A stretch of DNA of 64,000 nucleotides from Pseudomonas sp. PB106. GTDB taxonomy: Bacteria; Pseudomonadota; Gammaproteobacteria; Pseudomonadales; Pseudomonadaceae. Within the stretch, counting starts at the first letter, position 1. Each line of letters opens with the position of its first letter. The stretch is taken from positions 112,658 through 176,657 of the forward strand of contig NZ_RWIM01000005.1 of NCBI RefSeq assembly GCF_009764645.1, given 5' to 3'. Below are positions 37,018-46,438 of the stretch, piece by piece. Under the pieces are notes generated by a model. It was given only the letters and a program-made list of their open reading frames with translations, had not been told where the DNA came from and did not search any database. The position numbers and the translations under genes were made by a program.

Positions 37018-38360
37018 CGATGAACGAGCCGCTGCCGCACCCTCACCTGCTGCTCGAACTCGATGCGCTGCGAGACAAAGCCATGGCCGCCGACTCGCTG
37101 AACAGCCTGGCGTTCAGCATGGCCAACGATTTGTACCCGCTGCTGCAGTTTCATCAGGCGCTGGTGTTTGCCCAGCGTGAATCGTCATTGGAATTGCTCA
37201 ACGTCTCGGGGCTGTCGCGGCCCAGCGAGGATTCGCCGTATCTGGTCTGGCTGCGCCGCGCCAGTCGCTGGGTCGCGGCGCAGGTGCCAGACGCCGAGCC
37301 GGTATGGATCGCTCAGGACAGCGCCAATCCACCAGCAGACATTGCCGAAGGCTGGAACGAATGGTGGCCGTCGGGGCTGTGGTGCGTGCCAGTGCAGGAT
37401 CGTGACAATCAACGACTGGGCCTGCTGATCATCTTGCTGGAGCAGGAACCGCCGGCCGTGTTGTGGCAGCACCTCAAAGGCTTGGTCGCAACGTGGGCGT
37501 ATTGCTGGTCGGCGCTGACCCGGCGCAAGCGTTTCAGTCGCTGGCGGCCGAATCGCAAACAGCTGCTGCTGGTGGCGATTGTGCTCGCTGCGCTGCTGTT
37601 GTTGCCGGTGCGGCAAACGGCATTGGCACCGACGGAAATCGTCTCGCGACAGGCACAGATCATCAGCTCGCCGATCGATGGCGTGATCGAAAAGATTCAG
37701 GTTCGTCCGAATCAACCCGTCGATGCCGGGACACCACTGTTTTCGCTCGATGAGACCACCCTGCGCAGCCGCGCCGAAGTGCTCGGCAAGGAAGTTGCCG
37801 TCGCCGACGCCGAGTTGCAAGCGGCCAGCCAACGGGCGTTCGACAACCCGCAAAGCAAAAGTGAACTGACCTTGCTCGCCGGTCGCGCCCAACAACGTCG
37901 GGCGGAACTGGCGGCGGTGCAGGCGCAATTGAAACGTACGCAGGTGCTGTCGCCACGCGGCGGCGTCGCCGTGTTCAGCGACCCCAACGACTGGCTGGGC
38001 AAACCGGTGGTGACTGGCGAACGCATCATGCAAGTCGCCGATCCGACGCAACCGGCCATGCTCATTCAATTGGCCGTCGCCGATGCGATCGCTCTGGAAC
38101 CGGGCGCCGAGGTCACCTTGTTCCTCACCGCGTACCCGCTGACGCCGCTCAAGGGGCAGATCCTCGAAACCAGTTATCAGGCACGGCCCAGCGATGAAGG
38201 CGTGGTCGCTTATCGCCTGCTCGCCAGCATCGACGGCGCACCGGAACATGCGCGCCTCGGCCTGCACGGCACGGCGAAACTCTACGGCGGGCGGGTGATG
38301 CTCGGTTATTACCTGCTGCGCCGACCGCTGGCGACGCTGCGTGCCTGGAGTGGCTGGTAA
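37014..38360 (+). CDS. Membrane adaptor with N-terminal GAF-like domain
   Basis: A 448-residue protein with an unusual layout. Residues 1-165 form a soluble cytoplasmic domain with GAF-like pattern (FHQALVFAQRESSLELLNVSG; GLWCVPVQDRDNQRLGLLIIL). One membrane helix spans 183-199, and a HlyD-like periplasmic part follows (IVSRQAQIISSPIDGVIEKI; helical hairpin; FLTAYPLTPLKGQ). It overlaps its upstream and downstream genes by 4 and 1 bases. The cytoplasmic domain could sense a ligand or recognise the cargo. The GAF call is by pattern, so moderate. Confidence 0.8.
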   Translation: MTMNEPLPHPHLLLELDALRDKAMAADSLNSLAFSMANDLYPLLQFHQALVFAQRESSLELLNVSGLSRPSEDSPYLVWLRRASRWVAAQVPDAEPVWIAQDSANPPADIAEGWNEWWPSGLWCVPVQDRDNQRLGLLIILLEQEPPAVLWQHLKGLVATWAYCWSALTRRKRFSRWRPNRKQLLLVAIVLAALLLLPVRQTALAPTEIVSRQAQIISSPIDGVIEKIQVRPNQPVDAGTPLFSLDETTLRSRAEVLGKEVAVADAELQAASQRAFDNPQSKSELTLLAGRAQQRRAELAAVQAQLKRTQVLSPRGGVAVFSDPNDWLGKPVVTGERIMQVADPTQPAMLIQLAVADAIALEPGAEVTLFLTAYPLTPLKGQILETSYQARPSDEGVVAYRLLASIDGAPEHARLGLHGTAKLYGGRVMLGYYLLRRPLATLRAWSGW

Positions 38361-40456
38361 TGCTCGACCCGGCCGATCTGCCCGTGCCGCCCCTGCGCGA
38401 AGACTTGCGCCTGAGCGAAGCGGCCCATGGCAGCAATGGCGAACCGGCGTGGGTCATTCAGGACACGGTGATCAATCGCTTCTACCGGATTGGCTGGCTG
38501 GAATTCGAATGCCTGCTGCGCTGGGGCCAGTCGCCACGCAAAATCAGCGAGCAGATCGCTGAGGGCACAGCGCTGAAACCGGATGTCGAACAGGTGCTCG
38601 ATTTTCGCCAGTTTCTCGAACAGCACCAGTTGCTGCGCGCCGGCCCCGCTGCCCTTGAGCGCCTCAAGAGTAAAGGCGAAGAAGGCAGTTGGCTGACCTG
38701 GCGCTGGTGGCTGCATCACTATCTGTTTTTCCGCATTCCGCTGCTGCGCCCGCAACAACCGTTGCAATTCCTGGCGCGGGCGCTGGGGTGGCTGTTTCAT
38801 CCATTGACGGGGATTTTGGTACTGAGCCTGAGCTTGCTCGGGATCATTCTGGTGTTGCAGCAGTGGGACGTGTTCACCAGCGCCGTGGTCGAGTCGTTTT
38901 CCACCGAAGGCCTGTTCAGTTTTGCCTTGGCGCTGATCGTGGCGAAAACCCTGCACGAACTCGGCCATGCCTTGGTCGCGACGCGCCTGGGCTTGCGTGT
39001 CGGGCACATGGGCATCGCGTTTGTGGTGATGTGGCCGATGCTCTACACCGACACCGGCGAGAGCTGGAAACTCAGTCGTTCGCGGCAACGCCTGGCGATT
39101 GCTTCGGCGGGCATCGTGACCGAACTGTCGCTGGCCGGGTTGTCGACGCTGGGTTGGGCATTGTGCGATCCGGGCCCACTGCGCAATGCCCTGCTGTATC
39201 TGGCGACCACCAGTTGGTTGCTGTCACTGGCGCTGAATGCCAGTCCATTCATGCGTTTCGACGGTTACTTCATTCTTTCCGACCTGCTGGATTTCCCCAA
39301 CCTGCACGAACGCGCTTCAGCGCTTGCGCGGGTGACCCTGCGGCGCAATCTGCTGGGTTTGCAGGAAGACTGGCCAGAAACGTTCCCGACCGGTCAGCGA
39401 CGTTTGCTGGTGACCTTCGCGATCATTACCTGGCTGTATCGGCTGGTGCTGTTTCTGGGGATCGCGCTGGCGGTCTATCTGTTCTTCTTCAAGGTCTTGG
39501 GGATTTTTCTGTTCATGGTCGAACTGTCGTGGTTTATCGCGATGCCGGTAATGCGCGAGCTAGGTCACTGGTGGAAAAACCGCACGGCGATTCCGAGCCG
39601 GCGCAAAGTCGCGTTTTATACGGTGCTGCTGGCGATTCTGGTGGGCTTGGCGATCCCGTGGCGCACGCAGATCGATGCGGTCGGCGTGGCCCGTGCCGAG
39701 CACCAGTTGCGGGTGTATGCGCCCTACCCGGCACGCCTGCAATCGATTCACCCGGACGGCCCGGTGAAGGCCGGCGAAACCCTGATCACCCTCGACGAGC
39801 CGGATATCGCCTCGCGCCTGCAAACCAGCGAAGCCAGTGCGCGTAGCTATGAGGCGCGGCTGTCCGGGTTGATCGCCGACCCCGGTGGCTTGGCCGAAGA
39901 CGCGGTGACCCGCCAGCGCCTCAACGTGCAGTTCGAAGAAGCCCGCGCCGCCCGCTCGGAAATCGCCCGGTTGAACCTGCAAACGCCGTTCGCCGGGGTG
40001 TGGCTGGACGTCAATCCGGACTGGAAACCCGGGCAATGGGTCGGTCGGCAAGAATCGCTGGGCATGCTGATCGATCCGCGCAGTTGGCAGGTCGACGCCT
40101 ATGTTGCGCAGGATCAGGTGCACCGCATGGCCACCGGTGACCACGTGCGCTTCTACCCGGACGGCCAGACCACGCCGCGCTCCGGGCGTGTCGTGCAGAT
40201 CGGCAGCACCCGCGCCAGTCAGTTGTCGCATCGCATGCTGTCTTCGCGCTTCGGCGGCCCGGTGCCGCCGACCAATGCCGAACATTCGCTGATTCCCAGC
40301 AGCGCGTTGTTTCAGGTGTTGATTCAGCTGGATGAGCCGTTGCCGAGTCTGCGCGAGACGCGCGGGCATCTGAAGATCGAGGGCGAGCGGCGCAGTTTGC
40401 TGGGCGACGGTGCGACCCATGTGTTGGCGGTGTTGATGCGTGAAAGTGGCTTCTGA
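38360..40456 (+). CDS. PqqD-like / M50 site-2 protease / HlyD fusion protein
   Basis: A 698-residue membrane protein. Residues about 20-95 look like a PqqD-type winged-helix peptide-binding domain (VINRFYRIGWLEFECLLRW). The M50 core has the zinc motif HELGH (H199, E200, H203) and the distal ligand motif NASPFMRFDGYFILSD (D301). About eight membrane helices end near residue 430. A periplasmic lipoyl/HlyD-like part fills 455-690 (LRVYAPYPARLQSIHP; LNLQTPFAGVWLDVNP). The catalytic residues appear intact. It starts inside the stop codon of the previous gene (TAATG). It probably binds and cleaves the cargo at the inner membrane while docking to the duct. Confidence 0.85.
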   Translation: MLDPADLPVPPLREDLRLSEAAHGSNGEPAWVIQDTVINRFYRIGWLEFECLLRWGQSPRKISEQIAEGTALKPDVEQVLDFRQFLEQHQLLRAGPAALERLKSKGEEGSWLTWRWWLHHYLFFRIPLLRPQQPLQFLARALGWLFHPLTGILVLSLSLLGIILVLQQWDVFTSAVVESFSTEGLFSFALALIVAKTLHELGHALVATRLGLRVGHMGIAFVVMWPMLYTDTGESWKLSRSRQRLAIASAGIVTELSLAGLSTLGWALCDPGPLRNALLYLATTSWLLSLALNASPFMRFDGYFILSDLLDFPNLHERASALARVTLRRNLLGLQEDWPETFPTGQRRLLVTFAIITWLYRLVLFLGIALAVYLFFFKVLGIFLFMVELSWFIAMPVMRELGHWWKNRTAIPSRRKVAFYTVLLAILVGLAIPWRTQIDAVGVARAEHQLRVYAPYPARLQSIHPDGPVKAGETLITLDEPDIASRLQTSEASARSYEARLSGLIADPGGLAEDAVTRQRLNVQFEEARAARSEIARLNLQTPFAGVWLDVNPDWKPGQWVGRQESLGMLIDPRSWQVDAYVAQDQVHRMATGDHVRFYPDGQTTPRSGRVVQIGSTRASQLSHRMLSSRFGGPVPPTNAEHSLIPSSALFQVLIQLDEPLPSLRETRGHLKIEGERRSLLGDGATHVLAVLMRESGF

Positions 40457-40465
40457 TTTGTGCTT

Positions 40466-42157
40466 TTAGCCAGCGGCGACAAATACGATGATCGGCCCGC
40501 ACACCGCCAGCAGCACGTTGGAAATCGCGTAGCACACCGTGAAACCAATCACCGGCGTGTTGCTGCCGGACTGTTCGATGATCTTGTTCATTGAGGCCGC
40601 TTCGGTCTGCGCCCCGGCCAGTGCGCCAAACAGAATCATCGGGTGCAAGCGCAGCACGTAGCGGCCGAAATACAGCGCCACCAGCGGCGGCAAAATCGTC
40701 ACCACCGCACCGGACAGCAACAGCGCCAAGCCCTGCTCTTTCATCGCGGCAAACGCCGCCGGCCCGGCGAGCAAGCCCACCACTGCACCGAACGCGGTCA
40801 GGCCGAACTCGGAAAACGCCCATTGCGCCGCCGGCGGCAGTGCGCCGATTTCCGGGTGGCGCGAGTTGTACCAGCCGATCACCAGGGCGGCGACCAGCAC
40901 CCCGCCACCAATGCCCAGTTCCACGGGGATCATGCCGATGTGGGTCGACAACAAACCCAACAGCGAGCCGAACACCATGCCCAGAGTGTGCATGGCGATA
41001 TCGCTTTTGTAGTTGTTCTTGCGGATGCGACCCAGGCGTTTGGCGATCATTTCGACACTGGCGGTGCGGCCGGTCAGCGTAATCACATCGCCACGGCGCA
41101 GTACGGTGTTGGGCAGCAACGGCAAGTCGTAACCCTGACGCGTGATGTTGTTGACGAAGCAGCCCAGGCGTCGGTCAGTGCTCAGCCGGGTCTTTGCCTG
41201 ATGAATGCTTTTGCCGGCGAACTCTGCCGACGTCAGCACGACATCCACCTGGCGGGTCGCAAATGACAGCGCCTCGGGATGATCGATTTCCGGCCCGACC
41301 CAGTGGCTGAGGTTGCCCACCGCATCGCGCAAGGCGTAAACGCCGATGACGTCGCCCGCCATGAGCACGAAGTCTTCGTCACGTTCGATGATTTTGCCGG
41401 CGCGCATGACGCGCTCGACGGTCAGCGATTCGTGGGGTTTTTCCAGATCAATGATGCGCAACCCGTTGGCCTGGCCGTTCTCCGCGACCTGATGGGCGCG
41501 CACCACCATGCGCGTGTACGGCACGGTGATCGCGTCTTCTTCCTTGGCGATGCCCAACTCAAGTTCGAGTTCGCGGGCCGATTCGCGCAGGTTCACGCCG
41601 AGCAATTTCGGCGCGATGCTGCCGACGAAGACAATCAAGCCAATCGTGCCGAACAGGTAGGTGATCGCATAGGCAATCGCCATGTGGCTGTTGAGCTGCG
41701 CCTTGGCGGCCGCGTCGATCGTCAGTTGATTGATCGCACTGGTTGCGGTGCCCATGATCGCCGTGTCGGTCAATGCCCCGGCGCCGAGCCCGGCGGTGAA
41801 GCCGGCGTCGAAATCGAACACCGAGTACATCAGCAGAATCGCCCCCAGCGCCGTGGCGCACAGCACCACCGAGAGCAGCACCAGTTTCAGCGTGCCGCGA
41901 TTGAGGCTGCCGAAAAACTCCGGCCCGCTCTTGAAACCGACGGCATAGATGAACATCACGAAAAAAACCGATTTCAGACCGGCCGGCACTTCCAGTCCGA
42001 TCTGCCCGATCAGCAATCCCATCAACAACGCGCCGGCCACCGAGCCCAAGTGAAAGCTGCCGATATGGATCCGGCCGACGAACACGCCCAAGGCAATCGC
42101 CAGGAACACCGCGATTTCAGGATCAGTGCGTAAAGCGTGGAGGATGAATTCCAGCAT
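40466..42157 (-). CDS. Aspartate:alanine exchanger family transporter (AspT-like)
   Basis: A 563-residue antiporter with two membrane halves (residues about 15-195 and 385-560) and a central soluble section with two TrkA-C-like domains (about 205-370; for example RVMRAGKIIERDEDFVLMAGD). Each half has a Gly-rich motif: GAGALTDTAIMGTATSAI and GALAGAQTEAASMNKI. AspT-type carriers exchange dicarboxylic amino acids. It converges on the M50 gene with nine bases between stops, and is 24 bp downstream of the MscS gene on the same strand. Substrate not fixed by context. Confidence 0.83.
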   Translation of the reverse strand: MLEFILHALRTDPEIAVFLAIALGVFVGRIHIGSFHLGSVAGALLMGLLIGQIGLEVPAGLKSVFFVMFIYAVGFKSGPEFFGSLNRGTLKLVLLSVVLCATALGAILLMYSVFDFDAGFTAGLGAGALTDTAIMGTATSAINQLTIDAAAKAQLNSHMAIAYAITYLFGTIGLIVFVGSIAPKLLGVNLRESARELELELGIAKEEDAITVPYTRMVVRAHQVAENGQANGLRIIDLEKPHESLTVERVMRAGKIIERDEDFVLMAGDVIGVYALRDAVGNLSHWVGPEIDHPEALSFATRQVDVVLTSAEFAGKSIHQAKTRLSTDRRLGCFVNNITRQGYDLPLLPNTVLRRGDVITLTGRTASVEMIAKRLGRIRKNNYKSDIAMHTLGMVFGSLLGLLSTHIGMIPVELGIGGGVLVAALVIGWYNSRHPEIGALPPAAQWAFSEFGLTAFGAVVGLLAGPAAFAAMKEQGLALLLSGAVVTILPPLVALYFGRYVLRLHPMILFGALAGAQTEAASMNKIIEQSGSNTPVIGFTVCYAISNVLLAVCGPIIVFVAAG

Positions 42158-42181
42158 GGGGCGAACTCCCTTGAGCAGCGA

Positions 42182-43795
42182 TCACTGATCCTTCGGTTCT
42201 TGAGCCGGCGCGGTGTACCACTTGTCCCTTGGCACCCACTTGTCTTGCTGCGGATCAGCGAAATAATGCGGCGACATGATCTGCACACCGTACTCGTTGA
42301 ACACGTCCTGAATATTGGCGTGCAGCATGCTCAGCAGCACCGCGCGCGGACGTGGCTGGCTGGGGATCGCCTGTGCGACCAGGCGGTACTCGGGGTAGAA
42401 ATCCGACAGCGCGGTCTGGAACACTTGCGCCGGCGGATTTTCGAGAATCCCCGGCGTGCGCTGCGCCGCTTCCAGCAACATCGCCTCGACCTGCCGCCAC
42501 GGCGTGTCGTAGCCGATGGTCACCACCGTATCGACGACATAACCGGGGCCCTGCACGGTGCGTGAATAGTTTTTCGTGACAGTGCCGGTGATCATCGAGT
42601 TGGGCAGCGTCAGCACTTCACCCAGCCCCGTGCGGATGCGCGTGGTGAACATGCCCAGTTCGGTGACGGTGCCTTCGTAGTCGCCAATCTTGACGAACTC
42701 GCCGGGGCGCAAGGTGCGCGTGTAGGTCAGGATCAGCCCGGCAGCGGCCTGCCCGACGACGCTGGTGGCGCCAAGGGAAATCATCAAACCGATCAACACC
42801 GACAGGCCCTTGAAGGCATCGGTGCCGGCGCCGGGCAGATATGGATAAGCCATTGCCAAGGCGAACAGCCAGATTGCCAAAGCCGTCAGGCGCTGAGTCG
42901 GTTGCAGGGTTTCGTGATTCAGCCAACTGAACGTGCCGGGCATGGCCATGCGCCGCAGGATGCGTCGGGTAAACGCGGTGACGCCACGGGCAATGAAGAA
43001 AATCGCCAGCGCCACGCCCAGCCCGGGAATCGCGCCAACGATGCCTTGCAACAGGTAACCGGCCAGTTCGAAGAGGTAATTATTGAGGCTCTCGCCCCAT
43101 GGCCGGGTGTAGGGAAACCGCGACAGCACGAAGCCGAGCCATTCATAGGTCAGCAGCAGAATCAGCAGCCAGCGCAGCAGCAAGAGCAAACGGCTGACCA
43201 AGGGGTAGAGGAAGTTGGAATCGATCAGTTGCACCCGGCCGACTTTCAGCGCCTGGGTGTGGCGATCCATCAATGCCGGGAGTTTGGCCAGCAACTTGCG
43301 CCTCAGCCAGGCCAGGCACCAGAGCAGGCCGAGGTAAATCAGCGTGGCCACGGCCACCAGCGCCAATGAGCGCACCATCATGTCGAGGTTGCGCGCCTCG
43401 CGGGTTTCGCTGACCACCTGACGGAGTTTCTCCGCCGCGCCTTCGGCTGCCTGTTGCACAGAGGAATAAGCCAGGCTGTCGACATCCTGCGGCGCAACGA
43501 TAAAGGCCCGCTTGTCGCCGATCAGCACCATGTAGCTGTTCTGGATCGAGTCGGTGGTGATGTTCAGCGCACCGTTTTCGTCCAGTACCTCGCTGATGAC
43601 CATTTTCGCCCGTTTGACTCGCGACGCCGGCGCTTCCCCAAGGATCGTCGCGCGAAACAGCATGATGCTGCGGTTGGCGACCTTGAGTTCTACCGCTTCA
43701 TCGGCGGTTTTGGTCGCTTCATCGGCAGCCCAGCCGAGCCCGCTCCCAAGCGCTGCGAACACCACCATCAATACCGCCAGCAGCCTGCTTCGCAT
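42182..43795 (-). CDS. MscS-family mechanosensitive channel
   Basis: A 537-residue protein: signal peptide (to about residue 23, LGWA), periplasmic domain, then several membrane helices and an MscS core. The pore helix is LIGLMISLGATSVVGQAAAGLIL (Gly/Ala packed, residues about 340-362), followed by the beta domain PGEFVKIGDYEGTVTELGMF. The ATG at 43795 follows AAGGAAAAAGG. It lies upstream of the AspT-like gene. It should release solutes on hypo-osmotic shock. Confidence 0.87.
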   Translation of the reverse strand: MRSRLLAVLMVVFAALGSGLGWAADEATKTADEAVELKVANRSIMLFRATILGEAPASRVKRAKMVISEVLDENGALNITTDSIQNSYMVLIGDKRAFIVAPQDVDSLAYSSVQQAAEGAAEKLRQVVSETREARNLDMMVRSLALVAVATLIYLGLLWCLAWLRRKLLAKLPALMDRHTQALKVGRVQLIDSNFLYPLVSRLLLLLRWLLILLLTYEWLGFVLSRFPYTRPWGESLNNYLFELAGYLLQGIVGAIPGLGVALAIFFIARGVTAFTRRILRRMAMPGTFSWLNHETLQPTQRLTALAIWLFALAMAYPYLPGAGTDAFKGLSVLIGLMISLGATSVVGQAAAGLILTYTRTLRPGEFVKIGDYEGTVTELGMFTTRIRTGLGEVLTLPNSMITGTVTKNYSRTVQGPGYVVDTVVTIGYDTPWRQVEAMLLEAAQRTPGILENPPAQVFQTALSDFYPEYRLVAQAIPSQPRPRAVLLSMLHANIQDVFNEYGVQIMSPHYFADPQQDKWVPRDKWYTAPAQEPKDQ

Positions 43796-43871
43796 GCGCC
43801 TTTTTCCTTACGCCCAAGTGTCAGAGATGGATACGTAAGCCAGCGTAGTCGAGCGATGAATGGTTGTCAGA

Positions 43872-44987
43872 TTACGGCAGGGTTTCTTCGTTGCCGTCAT
43901 CCAGCACGCGGGTGACATCCGCCGGTTGGTACACCCAGCCGATGAACAATTCGTAGCCGACGGCGAGAATCACCGGCCCGGTGAACAGCCCGATAATGCC
44001 GCTGGTGACCATGCCGCCAAGCGCACCGATCAACACCACCGGCATCGGCACCGCAACACCACGACCCAGCAACAGCGGCTTGAGCACGTTGTCGGAAAGC
44101 CCGGCAATGATCATCCACACGGTAAAGATGACGGTGCCGGCGCTGACGCCGTCGTGCGCAAAGACATAAATCACCACCGGTATGGTGATCAGCAGCACCG
44201 GCAATTGCATGATGCCGAGCAGCAACACCATCAGGGCCAGAATGCCGGCCGCCGGAATGCCCATGATCACCAGCGCGACACCGATCAGCAGCATCTGGAT
44301 AAAGGCGATCCCGACCACCCCTTGTGCCACGGCGCGAATGGTCGAGGTGCACAGCTCGGCGATCTGCGGGCCGCGCACCGGGCCGGAGATTCGCGTGGTG
44401 ATGGCCACTGCGGTGCGGTGGCCGCGGGCACCGTGGGTCATGATCAGGCCGGCGACGATCAGCGCAATCACAAACACCACGATCCCCGCACCGACGCCGG
44501 CGGCTTGATGCAGCAGCACTTTGCCCCAGTTCGACAGGTGCGGCGCCAGCTCCTTGAACGCCCAGCTCAAATCCTGCGAGGCGTGCTGCCAGATGCCGAA
44601 AAGCGGCGCGCCGATCAATGGCCAGTCCGCAACGCTGGCCGGTGGCGGCGGAATTTCAAACGCGCCCGCCTCCATCGTGTGCATGCCGACTTTCACCGAG
44701 TCGGCCACGGAAGCTCCGAGCAGGCTCAGCGGCACCATCAGAATCAGTAAGCCCAGCAGCACCAGAATAATCGCCGCCCAACCGTAGCGGTTGCCCAGTT
44801 TGGCGCCGAGCTTCTGATTCAGCGGATACAGGGTGACCGCGAGAATCAATGACCACAGCATCACGTTGAGAAACGGGTGAAAGATGTCGTAGCAGAACAA
44901 CACCAGAATGGTGATCAGACCGGCGCGAATCAGCACGTCCAGCAGGGCTCGGGGGCTGTTGAAGGCAATGAGCGGTTTGTCTTCCAT
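43872..44987 (-). CDS. AI-2E family (PerM-like) permease
   Basis: A 371-residue integral membrane protein of the PerM/AI-2E family with about eight helices. Typical segments are GIVGLIVFVIALIVAGLIM-like stretches and PVVLIGALGGMVTSGIIGLFTGPV near the end. Members export autoinducer-2 or act as Na+/H+ antiporters, so the name is only a family label. I use ATG 44987 with AGGAGA upstream, not the earlier in-frame codon. Confidence 0.84.
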   Translation of the reverse strand: MEDKPLIAFNSPRALLDVLIRAGLITILVLFCYDIFHPFLNVMLWSLILAVTLYPLNQKLGAKLGNRYGWAAIILVLLGLLILMVPLSLLGASVADSVKVGMHTMEAGAFEIPPPPASVADWPLIGAPLFGIWQHASQDLSWAFKELAPHLSNWGKVLLHQAAGVGAGIVVFVIALIVAGLIMTHGARGHRTAVAITTRISGPVRGPQIAELCTSTIRAVAQGVVGIAFIQMLLIGVALVIMGIPAAGILALMVLLLGIMQLPVLLITIPVVIYVFAHDGVSAGTVIFTVWMIIAGLSDNVLKPLLLGRGVAVPMPVVLIGALGGMVTSGIIGLFTGPVILAVGYELFIGWVYQPADVTRVLDDGNEETLP

Positions 44988-45144
44988 TCGGGCTCTCCTA
45001 ATTGGACGCAATGGCGGTGGCATCGAGCCGTTCTGAGCCTAGATCACAATCGTCCACTCGTCTTTATCCCGCGCCTCAACTGGTGCCAACGCCGATTCAC
45101 GACTAAAACTCATACTCGTCGCTGTTTTTATAAGGAAGTAAAGG

Positions 45145-46422
45145 ATGAGGTCCACGCGTTCATTGATGATGCTGGCGTTGGCGGGTTGCGCCGGTCAGGC
45201 CCTGGCGGGCGGCATTCAGTTGTATGAAGCGGGTCAGGAAGGTGCGGGGTTGGCCAACGCCGGCTCGGCCGCGCTGGCCACCGATCCAAGCGTGCTGATG
45301 AGTAACCCGGCGGGCATCGCGGCGCTCAAAGGCACGCAGGTCACCCTGACCGGTCAGGCGGTACTCGGTGGCCTGGGTTTTGATCGCGACAGTGGCAACG
45401 ACTTTTCCGGCAACGAAGGCGGCAACCCGCTGCCGATCCTGCCGGGCACCAGTCTGTTCATCAGTCATGAGGTCAACGACCGCGCCAGTATCGGCTTCGG
45501 CATGTATGGCAACTTCGGCCTCAGCGTGAAATATGACGATGACTGGGCCGGGCGCTATTTCAGTCAGGAATCGACGCTGATCGGCATCTCGATGCAACCG
45601 ACCTTCGCCTACAAGATCACCGATGACCTGTCGATGGGCATCGGCCCGCGTCTGGTCTATGGCTATTTCTACGACAAAATGGCCATCGACAATAACGCCT
45701 TCCTCCCCGGCGAACCGTTCCAGCAGGATGGCAAGTTGCAATACAAGGACACCGACACCGGGGTGGGGATCAATCTCGGTCTGCGCTATCAGCTCGACCC
45801 GCGTACCACGCTGGGTTTCGCCTACACCAGCAAGGTCAAACTGGAGTTCAAGGATTCGCCATCGGTGCATGACGTGCGCAATCCCCTGCTCAATCTGGCG
45901 CTGTCGCGGCTCGACGTCGATCAGCTGGAAATCGACATGAACATCCCGCAGACCGCGACGTTGAGCATCGCCCATCAGTTGAACGAGCAATGGACGCTGC
46001 TCAGTTCGGTGAACTGGCAGGACTGGAGCGACTTTGCCGACATCGGCGTGTCGTTGGATTCTGCCGCTGGCAATGTCTCGCGGTCAGTGGACCGCAAGTA
46101 TCAGGACACCTGGCACCTGTCGTTCGGTGCGCAAAACCAGATCAGCCCGAAACTGCGCTGGAACATGGGCATCGGCTATGACAGCTCCCCCGTCAAAGAC
46201 AAGGATCGCACCGTCGACAACCCGATGAACGAGACCTGGCGACTGGCGACCGGCCTGAGCTACAAACTGGCCGAAGACACCGACATCAACCTCAATTACA
46301 CGCTGGTCTGGCTCGGTGATATGGACGTGCAGCAAACCAAACGCAATGGCCAGACGTTGTCGGGGAGTTACCCCAACAGTGCGTTGCACATTGTTGGTGG
46401 TGGGGTGACCTGGCGGTTTTAA
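45145..46422 (+). CDS. FadL/OmpP1-type outer-membrane transporter
   Basis: A 425-residue beta-barrel with a signal peptide (to about residue 22, GQALAG). The N-terminal hatch has EGAGLANAGSAALATDPSVL followed by SNPAG, the FadL/OmpP1 mark. The C-terminus ends VTWRF, a proper barrel-assembly signal. AAGGAAGTAAAGG precedes the ATG. It takes up long-chain fatty acids or other hydrophobic compounds. It converges on the TetR gene with 16 bp between stops. Confidence 0.88.
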   Translation: MRSTRSLMMLALAGCAGQALAGGIQLYEAGQEGAGLANAGSAALATDPSVLMSNPAGIAALKGTQVTLTGQAVLGGLGFDRDSGNDFSGNEGGNPLPILPGTSLFISHEVNDRASIGFGMYGNFGLSVKYDDDWAGRYFSQESTLIGISMQPTFAYKITDDLSMGIGPRLVYGYFYDKMAIDNNAFLPGEPFQQDGKLQYKDTDTGVGINLGLRYQLDPRTTLGFAYTSKVKLEFKDSPSVHDVRNPLLNLALSRLDVDQLEIDMNIPQTATLSIAHQLNEQWTLLSSVNWQDWSDFADIGVSLDSAAGNVSRSVDRKYQDTWHLSFGAQNQISPKLRWNMGIGYDSSPVKDKDRTVDNPMNETWRLATGLSYKLAEDTDINLNYTLVWLGDMDVQQTKRNGQTLSGSYPNSALHIVGGGVTWRF

Positions 46423-46438
46423 AGGCTTTTGGCCGTGT

